The translations under genes and the position numbers were made by a program. From Camillea tinctor (Eukaryota; Ascomycota; Sordariomycetes; Xylariales; Xylariaceae): a stretch of 64,000 nt of DNA. The notes beneath the pieces are model-generated. The model saw only the letters and a list, made by a program, of their open reading frames with translations, was not told the origin of the DNA and ran no database searches. Below, in pieces: positions 20,703 to 33,202 of this stretch (its first letter is position 1; each line of letters opens with the position of its first letter). The stretch lies in NCBI GenBank assembly GCA_022578605.1, contig MU394052.1:930001-994000 (forward strand), read 5' to 3'.

Positions 20703-23700
20703 TCGTCGCATTTTCACTGACAACACTACGTAATTAAAAACCCTCCAAACTGGAGATTAGATAAATCGTCCATGCTGCATTGCAGCATTGCGTTGGCGTT
20801 TCGATCGTTTATCAGCTTGTAGTAGAAGAGAGGATGGTGGATTTTTGGACGTTTTGGCATAGCTTTTTTGCATCGTGTTTGGCATCGGCGAGCGGGGAAG
20901 TGGTATTTTTGTATTTGGATCGTATGGGCTTGGATACATACACATATAAGGGGATACACGTGCGCACACATATATTATATACCTTTTATAATTACCAGCT
21001 CCTGGGCGCTCGCTATTCTCAGGAGAAGGCGACAGCGTCAGAATGGACCTTATTTTTTTGTTCGTTGATCACTGACAAAAGGAAGGACAGCAATAGATGA
21101 GAGGATCTATTAGACGAGTCGTTTCTTTATGTTGATGGGAGAAAAGGAGAAAGAAGTGGGGAAATATTTTATATATGCTTTCTATGTAAATATATACCCA
21201 AACGGCCTCGAAGGTAGAGAAAGACGTGTGAAACCCGCGCGTTTTTCGTCAATTTACACAATGTATGTATTATTACTTCAACGAGAAAAGCAAGTGAAAA
21301 CCTAAGGGGAAAAAAATTAAAGAAAAATAATCCCGCTAGATAAGCTGGGATTGCTATAAAAACCTAAACCTTGTGATGGCATGGTCAAATTTCGCGTGCA
21401 CTGTTGCTCTAATATAGAAGAAGCTATACAAGTAACTAAGGATATTACTGCAAGCTTGATTGGAAAGGGGGAAGCGGGAGTAGTAGTGAGTGGTTTGTAG
21501 GGAAAACAACTTCTTGACTTACACAACATATGTCATCATTCTTGACAACCTCCCCCCTTTTCATTGGCCTGCTTACATACCTACATAACGTCTAAGCGCC
21601 GAAGTTTCTTACGTACCTAGGGTAAAAACATTCGAGAAGGGTATAAATATATTTCTTTCTAATGCACCTAAATATCCCAGCCTGCATCAACTCAATCAAC
21701 CGATCCTCAATAATTCTGTCATGTTTGTTGTTTGATTATGCCTTTAATATCGGGAGTCAATCGGCGGAGGGACGCAGAGAGAGCTCGTATAGGATGAGCG
21801 ACTATATCTTGCAAGTCCCATGCAGGTGAATGGATATAGGTTAGAACAAGATTGGGTTTATTGGAATCGGGGGCTTGGAACAAAACGATTCCGCCCCTCA
21901 TTATTGGAGGAGAGAAGGCGAACAATACAACGGAAGATCCGGGTACCCAGTTGGGAGTTTTTCTTTTTCCCTGATCTGCCGATTTCCACATGCATTGATT
22001 GCATTGTAGATTAGGCAGTCAGCGGACAAGGGACGGAGTGGAGGGAAGAAGTAAAAGGATTTTTTCTTTTTTCCCCTTTATTTATTTATGTATGAGCATG
22101 TACATGTGTGTATGAAATGTTGTTAGGTCATGTAATATATGCACGTACCTGCATGAGAGAAGCATATGCAGAGTTGGTTGTTGATTGTACGGATATATTA
22201 TAGGTAATGCTTTCATATAACTTATATAAACAAGTTACCTTATAGTTGCAAGGTTATATTATTCATGTATCGTATCATGAGCCGAGCGAAAGGTGAAAGA
22301 TGTAGGATCGATTACTTCCCTCACCTAAGCAAGGAAAGGAAAACACAAGCCTACTTTCGTGTCGCCAGCATCATATGTAAACTAATAGATAATCTGGACT
22401 ACTACGTAAAGTACATATTTATGTTTCCTATTCTCTAAAGGAAAGGGGGGAGAAACGAAACGAAGTAAAAGAAAATATAGAATAAAGTATTGGCCCGTAT
22501 ACGGGTCCTACGTAGCAGCACATAAACGCCGTTCCCTCTTATTGCTTTCTCTATCTTATGTGTGTCTCCTGTGCTTCTCTCCTCCTTTCGGCAATTTCTT
22601 TCGAACGAGTGACCTTGGCTTAGCTTAGTCTGACCTGACCTGACTTGACCTGGCCTCGTACTTGTTATACATAACCTCACAAAAAAAAAGCTCCGATGTG
22701 TTCCTGACATGTAGTGGTAGTATCCCCATCCCCAATTCGTTCCTTTGTCTTCACATCATCGACAGTTTGGCATCACGATAATGTGACGCCGAGTACGTCG
22801 AGGAATGCGTCATCGTCGGAGATGAGGAAGAGAAATATCGAACCATATTCACCTATATCACCCTTTCCTCTTCTCCTCTATTCGCCAGCATGTAAGTAGG
22901 TAGCCGGAACTCCCCCAACCTAGATCCTCGCTACCTATGAGCTGGACTTTTATCTTGTTTCTTTTCTTTTCTTTTTTTGTTGTTGGCCCTTTTCCTCAGC
23001 ACTTTGACATGTCTCCTGACATTACACAATACTACTACCATAAGAATATATACCCCTAGCTCGTGTTTGTGTTTGTGTCGCGGCCGGCAACGGCGCGCGG
23101 GCCTATATGTGCGTACCCATCCAGGTTAGGTAAGCAACTCCTTATCCTTCTCCTCATCCCTCCCGTATCTACTTAAGCCATTTCTCAGGTTAATGTATAG
23201 GTTCAGATGGAATATTCTCCCTTGTAAAGAGCCGTTAATATATATATATGTGTCGGGGTATGTGTGTATGTGTATGTCCACGTGTGTGACCTGGAGTGGA
23301 TCGTTTTCCCTATGCCTTATTTTCTCTCTTTCTTTCTTTCCTTCCTTCCTTTCTTCTTTCCTTCTGTGTTATGTTGCTCTATACTTGGCAATTTCTAGAT
23401 TGCTAGCAGGAGGACAAAGGAGACAAACAAGTGTGGAAGGCAAGAAAAGATGGAGGGGAGAGGGGGGGAAGTTGAGTTGAAAAACTGCAGCATCGGGCAG
23501 CAAGCATGCTGCGGCCTAGCCTACACGATGCTGCATGTGGGAAGTAGGGTAGGGCAGGATAGGATAGGATAGGATAGGATAGGATAGTTGGTTAGCTTAG
23601 CTAGCTACTTGTCGTACCTTGTGCCGCCCTACTTGTGTGTGCAAAGTGTGGTGTGCCGCAGTGAAACCGACCGAATTACGTTTCCGAGTACCTATATGCC

Positions 23701-25233
23701 GTGTCAAAGTGGTACATCAACGAGCTTGACTACTGCAGTTACCCGTGTAGTTGCCAAGCCGAATATGCCTCTCCGTTTGACTTGCCTGATTAAAGGATGA
23801 GAGCTAAAAGGAAACATAGCTCGAAAGCTAGGTGTGAAGATTTTATAGTATATTGCCCCGTATCTGCGCGTTATATTGGAACGGGTGCCTTTTTTATTTG
23901 GTTCGGGTATTTTGCTCCAGATGGTCTGTTTATTGTCCTCGTATGTCAGATCTTCCTTCATCCACCCGGTTATGATTCTATCATGACGCGTAAGAGCACG
24001 GGGACGAAATACATTCCCTTTCTACCGTGTTACAAGCATGGGGACGCAGCTAACCACCATCAAGCCCTTTGTAGCTGGCAGCGTGTTGCCTAGCATTGCC
24101 GTTTTAGAGAGCAGAAATAGGTTCATGTTGTCACATGCGAAACATGTGGTCGCGGGGGGTGTGACGGCGGAATGCTGCATCAGCGGAGTTTAGGTTCTCT
24201 CCCGGACATTACGATACTTGAACGCCTCTCTATGAAGACATAGGAGATTGTTCTCTGATTCGGCTGAGGCTCGTTTGTTTGGCATACGATGCGTTCGAAG
24301 TGACTTAATATCATGTTCCTACCGCTGTCGTGTAATCGATGTGGACACTAGAAAAAGGGGGTGTGCGGGGGTTTGACATATTGCATGGAACGGCAAAGCA
24401 CATACGCGGAGGTGAGTGTACAGCCGTCAAAGGCCCTTTTTTCTTCTCCGTCGATGCAGAATCTCGTGGGTATTTGTGAGTTTATCTGTTTGATTCCCCA
24501 ACGCCATCCTTCCAGCCGGAGCTGGTCACATCTGTGGTGGTAGGCTTGCCTACGGGCCAAGTCAGAATAGAAAGAGGCAGAATTTCTCAGATTTAACTAG
24601 CAAGCGAGTCATCACGACGAGAGAAATTGGCGAGATCCCTCCATTTCATAGTACATACCGATTTTGTTCTTTCCTGTTTCTTCACTGCCAACACCAAACA
24701 CGGGAGCTCCCGCGTGATCGGCAACGCTGATCAACTGACGTGCAGAGCCCACATCCAAAAATAATTCTCGCCTTCTTTGCTTGAGCATGAGATAACAAGG
24801 GAGAGCCCCATTCATCCCCTTGCTGCATTGCAGATCCGGGGACAGCGTCGCTTGCTTAGTCGTTTAAAAGTCCTCAGCTTCCAACTCGATATCCACGCCT
24901 AGAAACGATAAAGTCGGTTGTGCCCCTGCTTCGCTGCCAACCAAGCCACCAAGCACATGATACTGAGTGCCGATGACTAGTATAAGAAAATGAGACAAAG
25001 CAGAAAGGAGACACCAAACTCAAGTACTACATATATCATTTATTTCAAGACGCTTTTCTGCTTGCAAAGTAGCAATCTATCATATAATATCACTCTTTAC
25101 GTTTATTCCGGGTCACTCAAACAGCAAAGCCTATTCCGCAACGGCCCACTGTACTATCGTCACGAAGCTAGAATTCTTACGCCAAGTCGAAACTCACTTC
25201 TTGCTAGCGATAACTCTAACTCGGGCTATAAAC
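20703..25233. other. 4.5 kb spacer, no supported gene
   Basis: The first 400-600 bases are probably the 3' UTR of the preceding gene. The remainder is AT-rich with short frames lacking domains. Simple repeats include six AGGAT units (23556-23586) and pyrimidine stretches near 23320-23360. No tRNA box pair, transposase-like frame or terminal inverted repeat was seen. Confidence 0.5.
23556..23586 (+). repeat. AGGAT pentanucleotide tandem repeat
   Basis: Six consecutive AGGAT units lie in an intergenic spacer. It is an ordinary microsatellite. Confidence 0.85.
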
Positions 25234-25482
25234 ATGTGTCGGCTCCTGCTCTTCGTTGGGGAATGTACCAAGTGTCATGAATACCAGGTCTGGAACGAGT
25301 TGACACAGGAGCTTTCCTGTCTAGAGGCTAAGAACGCGGGTAATTTCGGCCAATGCAGTACTGGCATCCAGCGAGACGAGCGTGAATACAACCAAGAGTG
25401 CGATGGGTGTTCTGAGGATGAAGGGGTCGGCGACGTATCAGAGAGCGGAAGGGGCCAGAGGGATAAGCGACAACGAATATGA
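25234..25482 (+). CDS. Small cysteine-rich hypothetical protein, 82 residues
   Basis: A frame starting at MCRLLLFVGECTKCHEYQVW encodes 82 residues. Seven cysteines (C2, C11, C14, C29, C41, C56, C59) include two C-x2-C pairs, and the tail is acidic then basic. The spacing looks like a small zinc-binding or disulfide-rich intracellular protein and resembles a family of short ascomycete proteins beginning MCxxxxxVGEC, from memory only. There is no signal peptide. The chosen Met has a good context (AAACATG) and lies 33 bases inside a longer frame whose extra residues look unrelated. No function is known to me. It may be a real conserved small gene or a chance frame; the regular CxxC pattern favours real. 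Confidence 0.6.
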   Translation: MCRLLLFVGECTKCHEYQVWNELTQELSCLEAKNAGNFGQCSTGIQRDEREYNQECDGCSEDEGVGDVSESGRGQRDKRQRI

Positions 25483-26109
25483 TAAGTCCTTAGAGAGGAA
25501 CAGACAGAAGAGGCATTGCTCACATCACAACACAATTCATCGTTATACGGCGGGGTGAGCAGAGACATCTCAATATACGCCGAGGATATATTCGTTGAGT
25601 CAATGGGACAATGCGATCTTTCTTGGATGTCAGGATAGTATTCTCAAAATATTAAAGAGGAGGTAGGAGAGATATTATTATGGATTCCCTTAGGAAGGGT
25701 AGAAATATGATGGTGGGCGGAGCGCATTCCTACCAGACTGTGAACCTAGTCATCATGTCCGTGATAACACTCACACAGGGCGGGTTTATGTTGATATAGT
25801 ACATGCCATGGTTCTCCTAGAAATATAATCTATACCGAGTGAGCTATTTCAATGCAACCGAGTCTTTTATTTCCTAGCTCATCGGGCACCTTCAAGCTAC
25901 AACATATTTTTCAAGGACAGTATGAAGGTGCCTCTGGCTCTTAAAAAAGTTGAAGGCAATAAGATATGATAGTAGTATACAAGAGTAGATGCACATATAT
26001 TATGCCTAGGTAATAATGAATCGTCTATATGTCGTGGGATTATGGCTCGAAGACCGATCTTTTATTCTAGATGATACAGCGAGGAGAGGTGGTAAATGTG
26101 TAGGCTGAA
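25483..26109. other. Convergent spacer
   Basis: This lies between the small plus-strand gene and the minus-strand hydrolase gene. I see nothing but AT-rich 3' flanking sequence. Confidence 0.5.
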
Positions 26110-27057
26110 TTAGATTGCCTTGGTGTTCTTCTCCCAAGTGTCGGTGACAATTTTCCAGTATCGGCCACCATCATACCTCATGTGTGACACGTGTGGACTT
26201 TGGTCAAATAGTTCTGCGCGCACAACAAAACCCTTCTGCATGGCTGCTCTGGAATGGGCCTCAACGTGGCGCCAATCGACCATGGCATCAGCCTTCCCAT
26301 AGATATATGAGCGGTTCGTCTGCTTGACCAGGTTGGGGTCATTATGGGCCTTAGAATTCCTGGATAGAAGATCATCACCGGTAAGAAACCTCAGGGGTCG
26401 TGAGTGCCAAGCCGATAAGCAAATGATCATGATGGCGATTATCGGGGCTGCAATCATGCGTAAGACGCCGGCTGGAAAGCCCACCATGAATGCGTGGTAA
26501 GTAGTGCGAAACACATATAAGCCCGGACACGAGTCATAGACTGCAGCATGCAACGGGAAGGCCTGTCCAGTTTTCTGCTGGAAGTCCTCGTATATTGTCT
26601 GCATGGTGGTGCAGCCGCCATTGGAAAAAATGTGGACGAGAATTTCGGGTCTTGGAGGTGAGGCGGACAAGACGCCTGAATCTATCAGAGAGCGCAGGTA
26701 CCAGACGGCAGGCTGCACAGCTTTGTTTGCAACTGATGCAAACATGCCCTTCATAGCGAATTTGACGAGAAGGATGGGCGAACTCGGGTAAATGACAGAG
26801 TATTGTGTGATATATTTCATTATATGTACGTCTCGCGCATCCATCCATGAGGCAAAGAGCACGAGATTCGGAGCTTGAGTAGCCTGAGGTTGTATATCGG
26901 CCTCCTGAGGTTTAAAGATAGCCACCTGTGAAGACAGTCTTGTTACCGTATACGGCAGCTTTGGTGACTGCGTCTGTGCTGTTGTTGTTGATGATGCTGA
27001 CGCCGCCACTGACGCTGACGACGATGCCATTTTGAACGAGGGAGGAAGAAGCGACAA
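26110..27057 (-). CDS. PaxU/TMEM53-like (DUF829) alpha/beta hydrolase
   Basis: This 315-residue intronless frame matches the DUF829/TMEM53 family, whose fungal members include proteins named after the indole-diterpene gene paxU. Features seen: PNLVLFASWMDARDVHIMKY (about 63-82), typical of the family start; a nucleophile elbow HIFSNGG with Ser145; Asp257 or Asp261 in YGKADAMVDW; and His289/His292 in DQSPHVSHMRYDGG near the C-terminus, which together would form a Ser-Asp-His triad. A hydrophobic segment (about 199-215) may be a membrane helix. The N-terminus is Ser/Ala/Thr-rich; a second Met at residue 10 (MASSSASV) is an equally plausible start. No terpene cyclase, prenyltransferase or P450 neighbours are present, so a role in secondary metabolism is not supported here. 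The substrate is unknown. Confidence 0.88.
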   Translation of the reverse strand: MSLLPPSFKMASSSASVAASASSTTTAQTQSPKLPYTVTRLSSQVAIFKPQEADIQPQATQAPNLVLFASWMDARDVHIMKYITQYSVIYPSSPILLVKFAMKGMFASVANKAVQPAVWYLRSLIDSGVLSASPPRPEILVHIFSNGGCTTMQTIYEDFQQKTGQAFPLHAAVYDSCPGLYVFRTTYHAFMVGFPAGVLRMIAAPIIAIMIICLSAWHSRPLRFLTGDDLLSRNSKAHNDPNLVKQTNRSYIYGKADAMVDWRHVEAHSRAAMQKGFVVRAELFDQSPHVSHMRYDGGRYWKIVTDTWEKNTKAI

Positions 27058-28530
27058 TGTTAGAATTGTAATAAGCTGTAAAGACTGTACCGGTTAAACG
27101 ATATGAACTGTAGGTAGGTTAGGTATGGGCTGTCTTGTCTTATTTACCTACCGTGTTCTCAACAACTCCTAAGGAAGCGATATACCTCGGCTGTTCTGCT
27201 GCCAACACACGGAAGGATTTCACCCCAACAACCTACCTGGCCTTGTAAAGGTAACTGATCTTCGGCCATAAATTGTTCGCTTTTGAGTTGAACGAGCACT
27301 GTCGGTTATCCGGAGGCATATGTCCCTTTAATAATGCTCAATGGGTTCTATATAGATGCTGTCACTTGAAGAGGACAAATGATGGATACTACCAGGGTGG
27401 TATCACAGCATCAATCTATTGACATTGATGTAACTACCTAGTAGCTACCTAGGTAACGGTCTACGTAATGATTTGCTGACTAAGCGGACTATACGTCACA
27501 GTGCCATCAAGAAGAGCCCTACAGTATTTGACCATGGAAAGAGCCATCCCATACAAAAAGTAACCTAGCACACATTACACACTTACCTAGTAGGCAGCTA
27601 CGTAGATAGGTTGCAGATAAGAGCAGCAACGGTTACTGCTGCAAGTGGATTATGCATACTATATGCAAGTCTCGAGCTTAATCTAAAACCATCAGACGAA
27701 GACTGACTTACACCTGCTGCCATACCTTGCATCTAAGGACCACCTAGGTCCCTACGTAGCACCAACGTTTTATCACCAAAGACAAAGAAAATGACCTAAT
27801 ATAGGGGAATTGGGGCTAGATGAACTTTGAAACATATTATTCAACGGCAAGACGCATAGTGTAGGCAGGAAGCCGTCTGTCTGTTGTCTCTGGACTCTGG
27901 AGACTAATTGCTGAAAAGTTTCTACTGGCACCCGTCCCTATCAACATGTTAGATGAAATTTTAGGCACCTGGACATATCATATAATTAGTAAATGTATCA
28001 GAGAAGCATGCTCACAATCAAGCTACAAGATGCATCTGGGGGAGTTGATAAAGCTGCATTGCACGGGTGGCACTTACTTCCTACCTCAATATATCATTAA
28101 GTGTCTGCCAGCTGAATTAGTTACACATGCGGGTATGGCAGGTACGTTGCCCCATGTATAAACTCAAATAAGTATCTGAAACGATGCGACAAGTATAATC
28201 TCAGGTAGGTTTGTACAGAGAAGTACCATCTCGCTTGTTTCTCGAAGCTGCCGTCTTCTAGAGTCTTTAACCAGAGGCAGGCGCAGGTGAAATTGCAATG
28301 GTGCAGATGGACCTATATCTTGGTACATATTTGACCCCCGTCTACTCCTCCTCCCTTCCCTCTCCCTCTCTCCCCCCTTCGTCCCTTTCCACACACCATA
28401 GTCTAGCCCAAGCCTTCAAATCCTCACAGTCTCTCCTTTTTCTATTTCTTTGACTTTTATTTTCTTTTATTTGCCAGGGTCACTCCTTTTCTGCAGCAGC
28501 GACAATATATCCTCATCCATTCATTCCACC
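27058..28530. other. Divergent promoter region
   Basis: This 1.5 kb lies between the hydrolase gene (-) and the aspartic protease gene (+). It contains several ACCTAGGTA-type words near 27430-27480. A short frame at 27946-28161 has no known domain. The last 200 bases are CT-rich and look like the protease promoter and leader. Confidence 0.5.
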
Positions 28531-30386
28531 ATGTTTCTCGTCATACTCCTTTCGTTTCTGGCAATCACCTGCCTTGGCTCCCCTCTAACATCACCTGCAT
28601 ATCCTACTGCGCTGGGTGAAGTTGTCCACTCCCTTTCCCTTCCTGGTTTTCAGTTCCGTCGGGTTAAGCCTACGACCCCCCTTGACCTCGCCGCCGTGAA
28701 AAAGGTCCAGAACCACTTCAAGATCTCCCAAGTCACCCATCAAGAGGGTGGCAAACGTCACCGTTCCGTGACAAGCAGATTTGCCCAGGTCCAGCGTGAC
28801 AATGGCGGGTTCGGTTATGAGAACATCACTGTAGTCAATGCTTATGCTGCAGAGTATGCAGTGGAGCTCTTTTTGAACGGACATTCCGCAACCGTTGTCA
28901 TCGATACTGCCTCAGCAGATACTTGTAAGTGTGATGATCAATGCCCTTGAATCGTATTCGATTTATATGTCTATGCTCACTGTTATATAGGGGTAAAGGG
29001 AGCCAATTTCACTTGTTTAAACCCTTCAAATCACACCCAAGGCGAAGATTCTTGTTGGTTCGGGCCCTCATTTCAGGGCAACTTCACGGGCAACCCCATT
29101 CCAGACCAACACTTTGCTATCAAATATGGAGATGGAGAGACTATACAAGGCCGTAAGTCACTACTCATTTCCCTTCTCCCACTTTTGATTTTTTTTTGCT
29201 ACGGGTCATGTTTTCTAACAACGGTTTTGTCCTACAGGTTTAGGGTATATGGTGAGTTTTTTTTTAGGAGACTTATGTTACGAAATATTCGACAAACCCA
29301 TGTTTTCTTTCTCTTATGGTTCGAAAGTATTTAATTCCTTGTCTTAACAGGATGTGCAATTGGCCAATATTACAGTCCCAGGACAAGAAATAGCAATGGC
29401 TAATCAGGGCATTTGGCATGGTTAGTTATTTCCCCTCTTCAGAGGTGAACCCACGGCCTGTTAGTCTCATTGAAGCTCATGTCCCCTTATACATAGCTTC
29501 AATATAGAGGCTTAGGTGCTTCAGAACGAGAAAATGCTGATGTCGATGTATAGGCAACAATATCACATCAGGTGTTCTTGGTTTGGCATATCCATCTCTG
29601 ACCAGTGCCTTTCTCGGTAACGATTTCGAGGACACTAGCCAATTCAACTCCGTCCCGTATTCGCCTCTTTTTACATCAATGATATCCGATGGCTTAATAG
29701 AGCCATACTGGACTATTGCCATGGAAAGAAACTCATCTACTGGCCTTGTCGGCATTGGTGGAATGCCCCCTGTTGATGTATCTGCCAGTCATGTGGCCAG
29801 CACTCCTATTCTGATTGTGAGTCTTTGGTTGGGTCTATTCACATGCCAATATGTCTTACTAATGCTTTGTAGGCCAACTTAATCCAAAAGGATATCACAG
29901 CTTATGAGCCATCATTTTACACTATAGTACCTAGTGGGATCAAGTATGGCTCGTCCTCGATGGTATCACAGTACCCTTTCATACTTGATTCGGGGACGAC
30001 GTTGATTTACCTACCTCCTGGTGAGTGCTTTTATCCAATATTAGCTGAGATAGCTACTAAGGTTCATTGCAGACTTAGCCGAAGCAGTGAACGCTCAATT
30101 TCAACCTCCAGCAACATATCTTTGGCAGTATGGTACGTATTTCACAGATTGCGATGCGATCCCTCCATTTTTTGCTGTGACCATTGGGAACAGTGATTTT
30201 ATTGTGAGTCCCAAGGATCTACTCAATCGGCAGGTAAAAGATCCATTGACGGGATTGTGCCAAACCGGCATTGCCTCGGGAGGCTCTGGCCCCTACGTCC
30301 TTGGTATAGCGTTTCTGACCAACGTTGTCATGTCTGTGAACATTGACACTGGCTACATCGAATTCTACTCTCATGAATTTTATTGA
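28531..30386 (+). CDS. Secreted A1-family aspartic protease (seven exons)
   Basis: I reconstruct exons 28531-28924, 28991-29152, 29238-29251, 29351-29420, 29554-29816, 29873-30020 and 30073-30386, giving 454 residues in one frame. A signal peptide is visible (MFLVILLSFLAITCLGS), then a propeptide to about residue 100. The pepsin-like fold shows the first active-site loop VVIDTASADTW (Asp125), the flap YGDGETIQG, the block SGVLGLAYPSLTSAF, and the second loop PFILDSGTTLIYLP (Asp340). The C-terminal motif GIAFLTNVVMSVNIDTGYIEFY is typical of the family and marks a complete protein; no GPI or Ser/Thr-rich tail follows. The first loop reads D-T-A instead of the usual D-T-G, so activity may be altered. 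Exon 3 has only 14 nt. A Met 81 bases upstream (28450) is in frame, but the downstream Met gives the cleaner signal peptide. It is probably an extracellular acid protease or an inactive relative. Confidence 0.9.
29238..29251 (+). other. 14-nt microexon of the aspartic protease gene
   Basis: The acceptor CCTACAG is followed by GTTTAGGGTATATG and the donor GTGAGT. Joined to its neighbours it encodes Arg-Leu-Gly-Tyr-Met within IQGRLGYMDVQLANITV, where family members usually have a G-x-x-G-Y-E-D-V block. The flanking introns are 85 and 99 nt. Skipping it would shift the frame. Confidence 0.8.
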
Positions 30387-33202
30387 TCTACCGTCCTATG
30401 ATCAAATGAGGGGGGTAATGATTTGAGATGAACGTGGTTGTTAGGAGTTTCCACCTTAAGCGCAACATCATCGCGGAATGTACTTATATGATTTGCTTAC
30501 GCTAGCTCACCTATATATGTAGTAGCTGAAAACCAGAAAAGCAGAGCCCTAGTGCCACTAGAGCTACACAGTAGCTGGGTCATAAGCGACCACATTGACG
30601 ACACTGTGACACCAAAGTTCCTCATTTTGCGGTTCACCTGCACACGTCCTTAACTGCTATCCCATTAGCTTCCAGGGCCCTCGTGACTTACTCGCGAGCC
30701 CTGGTACCCAGCACAGAAGTCCTCAACTATCTGGTGCTTGGGTATTAAGTGCTATCAGTAAGGGGGAAACGTACTGCAGTACAACGCCAGCTGCCGCCTC
30801 TGCCTACTTGCTAGATAACGGTGCAGATTTGAATATATACGTGTGTTGCAAAGGAATATGTACTTATATATCATACGGACGTACCTAACAGATGGCTTGG
30901 CATCCCTGGTTAGCCACGCTGGCCTTGTTTGGTAGTGCTTCGTTATGATAGCATTGCACGTGCCTAGTTTGGGCACTTACGATGGGGGTGGTGTCCGACT
31001 TCGCCCCAACTCCATCCATCGTTGAAAATTTTCTGTCCTTCATCGGGCTTTGGATAGATTTGTTTTCTCAATTGCAAGACGACAGATTGCTTACGGTCAC
31101 TATTCTTTAGCTAATCAGCTCTCGGAGATACGATAATAACTGGCGGTGTCGATCGCGCTTTTTTTTTTTTTTTTGCTTAGTCGAGGTGGATAAAAAACAA
31201 CCTTCTTGGAACGCGAGGGCCCGAAAGAGGTGATACGACACAGCAAAAAGGCGCATAGTCAAGGACGAAGAAGACGTATATTCCCAAGTCATTATCATGA
31301 GGGGCGTCATTGCAGGTGGCCGACGGTCGGCACGAGGGCACGCTTGGAGTTTCTCAAAGGTATGATTGATTATCTCGTTTCAATCATTTTGCTGAGTCCG
31401 TCTGTTCGGCGGAAGTGGGGATCATGTACCGGTGTATAACCATGGGAGAATGCTCGAGTTTTCGGGTGTATTCGGAGCGCGGCTCTAGGCTGATGATACG
31501 CCTCGAGGCGTCTCAACCACCATGACGGTGTCAAGAGTCAAAACGCACGCATACGACAGGAAGTCTGTGAATGCCGCCATTCAGCCGCCATGCCGAGGGT
31601 CAAAGTTGGCCTGAGTAGCTGGATACGGTATATTTATGCGTACTACCGATTTGGCGGGAGCTTTTCCTGCTCAAAAGCAGCACACTAAGGCAGGGCAAGT
31701 AAAAGCCCGAAAGTTCTCCACGGGCGATCTCTAGTGAGACCATGCGCCGCCTATCCGCTACACTAAGACCATATCTTGATGACGCGATTGCAATGGGCGA
31801 ACCCTGGCGGCTGAATTGAATAAAATAAAAGGGGGGAGAGCAAGCAAATGATCGCGTGCACTTGCGGTTGCAGTCACGGCAATATACTTGCAGTATATTC
31901 TCCAAGAGTTGCAGTGCCGACGATATCCTTTTCTCTTTCCCTTTCCCCTCTCTTCTTCTAAGTGTGAAGAGGGAAAACAGTTTCGATCTGTCAAGAATGC
32001 ATAATGGCAATGATGGTTGGTGGCAATCCCGGGGGAGGAAGGCAATCGATCTACACTGCGGATAGACCGTTCTTGTATCCAGATGGAGAATGAGCTTGGC
32101 GCGAGATTGATTTTTGTCAACCCCAAAAATCAGCAGCCTATGCAAGTGCTCAGGTTGTCTTTTTTTTTTTTCTTAAATCACACTACCTATAGGTCTAGCC
32201 AGACTTTGTTTTGTTTGCCAAAGTCATGGGAAGACGAAGAAGGGAAGGGAAGGGAAGGGGAGAAGAGGAGTCAGTAATGATCAAATGGCTGAAACCTTCT
32301 TTTCCTTCCTATTCACCAGTCCTTTTGGACCTTTCCTCAACCCCCCCTTTTCGTCACCAAAATAAAGTACTACAAAGTATATATGTAGGGGGCAAGGTCT
32401 ACCTATACTTATTGCTATTTTGTAGGTAATGGCACCACCTAAGTCCCAATAAAGGGATTTTTTTTGCTGTCCAGCTGACCTTCTTTTTTTAAAATGGTGG
32501 CTACTGCTTATTCAAGGAATAAAAAAAAAAGAACATGTTTCTTTATTTCCGCCTGGGTTCCGGGTTGTCGGTGAAAGGGGTGTTTTTTCTTTCTTACTGC
32601 AGTCTTGGTCTGGCTCGAGTCGGTAACCCCAGGACCCAGCTCCAAGTTCTCTTGGCCCTGACCGTGTAGGGGGAAATGCGGGGTGGTTCCGGCTTCCAGA
32701 ATCCCAGCTCTCAAGCTCTGGTTGGCTAGTGGAAACTTTTTTTCTTACCCCGTCGTAGCTGGTTCCTGGGAATCCCGGTGGTGACGGAATCTCGTGCATT
32801 AAGTTTCCCATTTGCATGCGACGCACTTTCCATCTTTCTACCATCGTCGTGACTTACCTTGGCCCGTACCGCTTTGCATCTACCTAGTTACTTACTTACA
32901 CCTTACCTAACTCTTTCTTTCTTTTTTTCTATACTTTTTTTTTTCTCTTTGCCATCTTTCTCTCTCGTATCGGCTGTTTCTGCACCTGATCATTCGATCA
33001 ACACTATTCATTTCCTTTTTCCCGAGCTGTCTTACTCTCCCTCTCCCTCTCTCTTCCTCACACCCCCTTCTCCCTTTTCAATACTCTCCCTCCCTCTCCC
33101 GTTACCTATCAATTTATCTGTCTACCTACCTAATTATCTATCTTCTGCCTCACATGGTTCCGTTGCATCTTTATTGCTTTGTTGATTTGAAAAGCTGGCA
33201 AG
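30387..33202. other. 2.8 kb spacer with pyrimidine-rich leader of the next gene
   Basis: No supported gene. The part near 32860-33202 is strongly C/T-rich and probably forms the promoter and 5' leader of the kinase/phosphatase gene. Frames at 31600-32145 and 32508-32844 on the minus strand have no recognisable domain. Confidence 0.5.

Noticed and set aside
26110..27057. Possible indole-diterpene cluster because of the PaxU-like protein
   Set aside because: No prenyltransferase, terpene cyclase, P450 or FAD monooxygenase is nearby; the family is widespread outside such clusters.
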